DNA of 6,498 bases. It comes from Clostridium sp. CAG:433. Its GTDB lineage: Bacteria > Bacillota_I > Bacilli_A > RF39 > UBA660. The notes beneath the pieces are model-generated. The model worked only from the letters and a program-made list of their open reading frames with translations, had not been told where the DNA came from and ran no database searches. Positions 5,476 through 6,498 of this stretch are shown here, piece by piece. A program made the position numbers and the translations under genes. Location: assembly GCA_000433675.1 (NCBI GenBank), contig FR893538.1, positions 1-6,498 of the forward strand, in the 5' to 3' direction. Each line of letters opens with the position of its first letter. The first letter of the stretch is position 1.

Positions 5476-6240
5476 GAATTTAATATATAATTTTATTAAT
5501 AAATTTTGAAGCATTGGAGCCCTATACATTTCTTTTGGATTTTCTTCTTTTACTGCTTTTATAATTTGTTTTGTAATAGAATCATACTTCTTTTTAGCAG
5601 AAAAATCTAATATTTCATTTTCTAAGTTTCTTATTGAATCATAAAAATCTTTAAAAATAGTTTCTTCATTATATTTATTTTCTATCATAAATCTATTAAA
5701 CCCTGTTTTATAAAGCCCTGGTTCTATAACACATACTTTTATATTTTTATTTATTGCTTTTATTTCTTTTCTTAAACATTTACCTGTCATTGTAATACTT
5801 GCTTTAGTACCCGCATATATCCCAAAAAATGGAATTGATATATTTGATATCATAGAAGACATAATTATTATTTTACCATTACCTTTTTCTATCATTTTAT
5901 TGATAACCCTTTTTATAAGTTCAAAATTTGATAAAACATTTACTTCATAACTATGTCTAAATTTTTCTGTATCTATATCAATAATACTACCTCCATATCC
6001 AACTGCAGCATTACTTATTAATATATCGATATCTATTTCATCTAATTTTTTTAAATCGTTTTTATTCGTAACATCTAATTTAAAAGTATCTATATTGTCC
6101 ATATTTTTAACTTTATCGTTTAATACTTCTAATTGTTTATCATTTTCTGTTGTTAAAAAAACATGATAACCTTCTCTTGCAAGATTAATTCCAGCATTAT
6201 ATCCAAGTCCAGATGCTGAACCTGTTATTAAAATATTCAT
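5464..6240 (-). CDS. Short-chain dehydrogenase/reductase (SDR), NAD(P)-dependent
   Basis: This 258-residue cytosolic oxidoreductase has the classical SDR layout. The dinucleotide-binding loop is TGSASGLG at residues 6-13, LDVTN with Asp56 contacts the adenine, and NAAVG is at 77-81. The catalytic residues are Asn101, Ser129, Tyr142 and Lys146 (YAGTK), and EPGLYKTGF at 173-181 follows. It would reduce a carbonyl or oxidise an alcohol using NAD(H) or NADP(H). The substrate, which could be a lipid, sugar or keto compound, is not evident. A longer reading starts at 6282, but those 14 residues fall in the preceding terminator and have no ribosome binding site. The ATG at 6240 has GGTGAT (6250-6245) at good spacing and begins exactly at the family's first beta strand. 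No terminator follows and no clear promoter precedes it, so it may depend partly on read-through. Confidence 0.94.
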   Translation of the reverse strand: MNILITGSASGLGYNAGINLAREGYHVFLTTENDKQLEVLNDKVKNMDNIDTFKLDVTNKNDLKKLDEIDIDILISNAAVGYGGSIIDIDTEKFRHSYEVNVLSNFELIKRVINKMIEKGNGKIIIMSSMISNISIPFFGIYAGTKASITMTGKCLRKEIKAINKNIKVCVIEPGLYKTGFNRFMIENKYNEETIFKDFYDSIRNLENEILDFSAKKKYDSITKQIIKAVKEENPKEMYRAPMLQNLLIKLYIKFLKK

Positions 6241-6244
6241 ATTT

Positions 6245-6250
6245 ATCACC
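6245..6250 (-). promoter_or_regulatory. Ribosome binding site choosing the SDR start
   Basis: GGTGAT lies four bases before the ATG at 6240. The alternative ATG at 6282 is inside the terminator stem of the upstream gene and has no such site, so the shorter protein is preferred. Confidence 0.8.
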
Positions 6251-6265
6251 AATAATATTTTGTTC

Positions 6266-6297
6266 AAAAAAAAGAAATACATACAAAATGCATTTCT
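6266..6297 (-). terminator. Intrinsic terminator of the Rpn-family gene
   Basis: AGAAATGCAT (6297-6288) pairs with ATGTATTTCT (6282-6273), ten pairs including one G-U, around the loop TTTGT, followed by seven T (6272-6266). The first two bases of the left arm are the last two of the Rpn-family TAG stop codon. Confidence 0.85.
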
Positions 6298-6498
6298 ATT
6301 TTAAGCTTTTTATTTCGTTTATTGATAGACCTGTTATTTCAGAAATATCTTCTATAGACATATTCTTCTTTAACATATTTTTAGCAGTTTGTTCTATACC
6401 TTGAGATATACCTTCTTCTTTGGCCTCTGAAAGCAAACTATTTTGTATTTTTCTTTTATCTTCTTCTTCACTCATATACTTTTGAAATTCTGGATCAT
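6296..6498 (-). CDS. C-terminal part of an Rpn-family nuclease/transposase-like protein (partial)
   Basis: The window holds the last 66 codons of a gene whose 5' part lies beyond 6498, ending in TAG at 6298-6296. The reading frame is open from the edge: charged EEEDKRKIQ, then the signature EEGISQGIEQTAKNMLKK, then the helical tail MSIEDISEITGLSINEIKSL. This combination is typical of the C-terminus of Rpn (recombination-promoting nuclease, PD-(D/E)XK, formerly YhgA-like putative transposase) proteins of Bacillota. The tail resembles a small helix-turn-helix. The nuclease core is not in the window, so activity and intactness cannot be judged. Such genes are often present in many copies per genome. 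It is followed at once by a strong terminator. Family assignment rests on the tail alone. Confidence 0.8.
   Translation of the reverse strand, partial: DPEFQKYMSEEEDKRKIQNSLLSEAKEEGISQGIEQTAKNMLKKNMSIEDISEITGLSINEIKSLK

Noticed and set aside
6213..6404. 63-residue open reading frame on the plus strand
   Set aside because: It is antisense to the dehydrogenase start, a terminator and the Rpn tail, with no ribosome binding site or recognisable sequence.
1..6498. Recoding of TGA as tryptophan (mycoplasma-like code)
   Set aside because: Trp is encoded by TGG at conserved positions, and TGA ends the pseudouridine synthase (within an ATGA overlap) and the exonuclease.
1..6498. CRISPR array, tRNA or rRNA genes, riboswitches, tandem repeats
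   Set aside because: No regularly spaced direct repeats, no cloverleaf or rRNA-like GC-rich segments, and no intergenic gap long enough for a riboswitch were seen.

Overview
The window is a very AT-rich, densely packed stretch of chromosome in which every recognisable gene lies on the minus strand. It looks like a low-GC Bacillota, either a Clostridia or Bacilli/Erysipelotrichia-type gut lineage. The evidence is a nearly canonical SpoVS, strong AAGGAGG-type ribosome binding sites, sigma-A type promoters, and the tail of an Rpn/PD-(D/E)XK transposase-like protein. TGG encodes Trp, and TGA ends two genes (the pseudouridine synthase and the exonuclease), so the genetic code is standard and not the mycoplasma code.

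In transcription order (high to low coordinates): (1) the 3' end of an Rpn-family nuclease/transposase gene (6296 to the window edge), closed by an intrinsic terminator. (2) A short-chain dehydrogenase (5464-6240). (3) A DEDDh 3'-5' exonuclease of the DnaQ/PolC-epsilon type (4867-5406), with its own TTGAAA-17-TATAAT promoter. (4) An unrecognised 277-residue coiled-coil protein with a two-helix membrane hairpin (3980-4813), apparently transcribed alone from a TTGACA-17-TATACT promoter and ended by a small terminator. (5) A five-gene operon starting from a TATAAT box at 3944-3949: RlmI-like SAM methyltransferase, RluA-family pseudouridine synthase, HAD phosphatase, metallo-beta-lactamase-fold hydrolase and a TPR-like protein. 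Its genes overlap by 4-11 bases or are 12 bases apart, and it ends at a terminator at 435-462. (6) spoVS (131-391) with its own terminator, followed by about 120 bases of AT-rich non-coding DNA.

The operon begins with two RNA-modification enzymes and continues with two small-molecule hydrolases and a TPR-like protein. It reads as a housekeeping cluster rather than a single pathway. I see no defence island, CRISPR array, rRNA or tRNA gene, or complete mobile element. The least explained gene is the coiled-coil membrane protein. The most striking structural feature is compaction: all four terminators are built over stop codons, and two promoters have their -35 box inside the end of the upstream gene. 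Three genes (TPR, RluA, SDR) are best started at an internal ATG rather than at the longest possible one.
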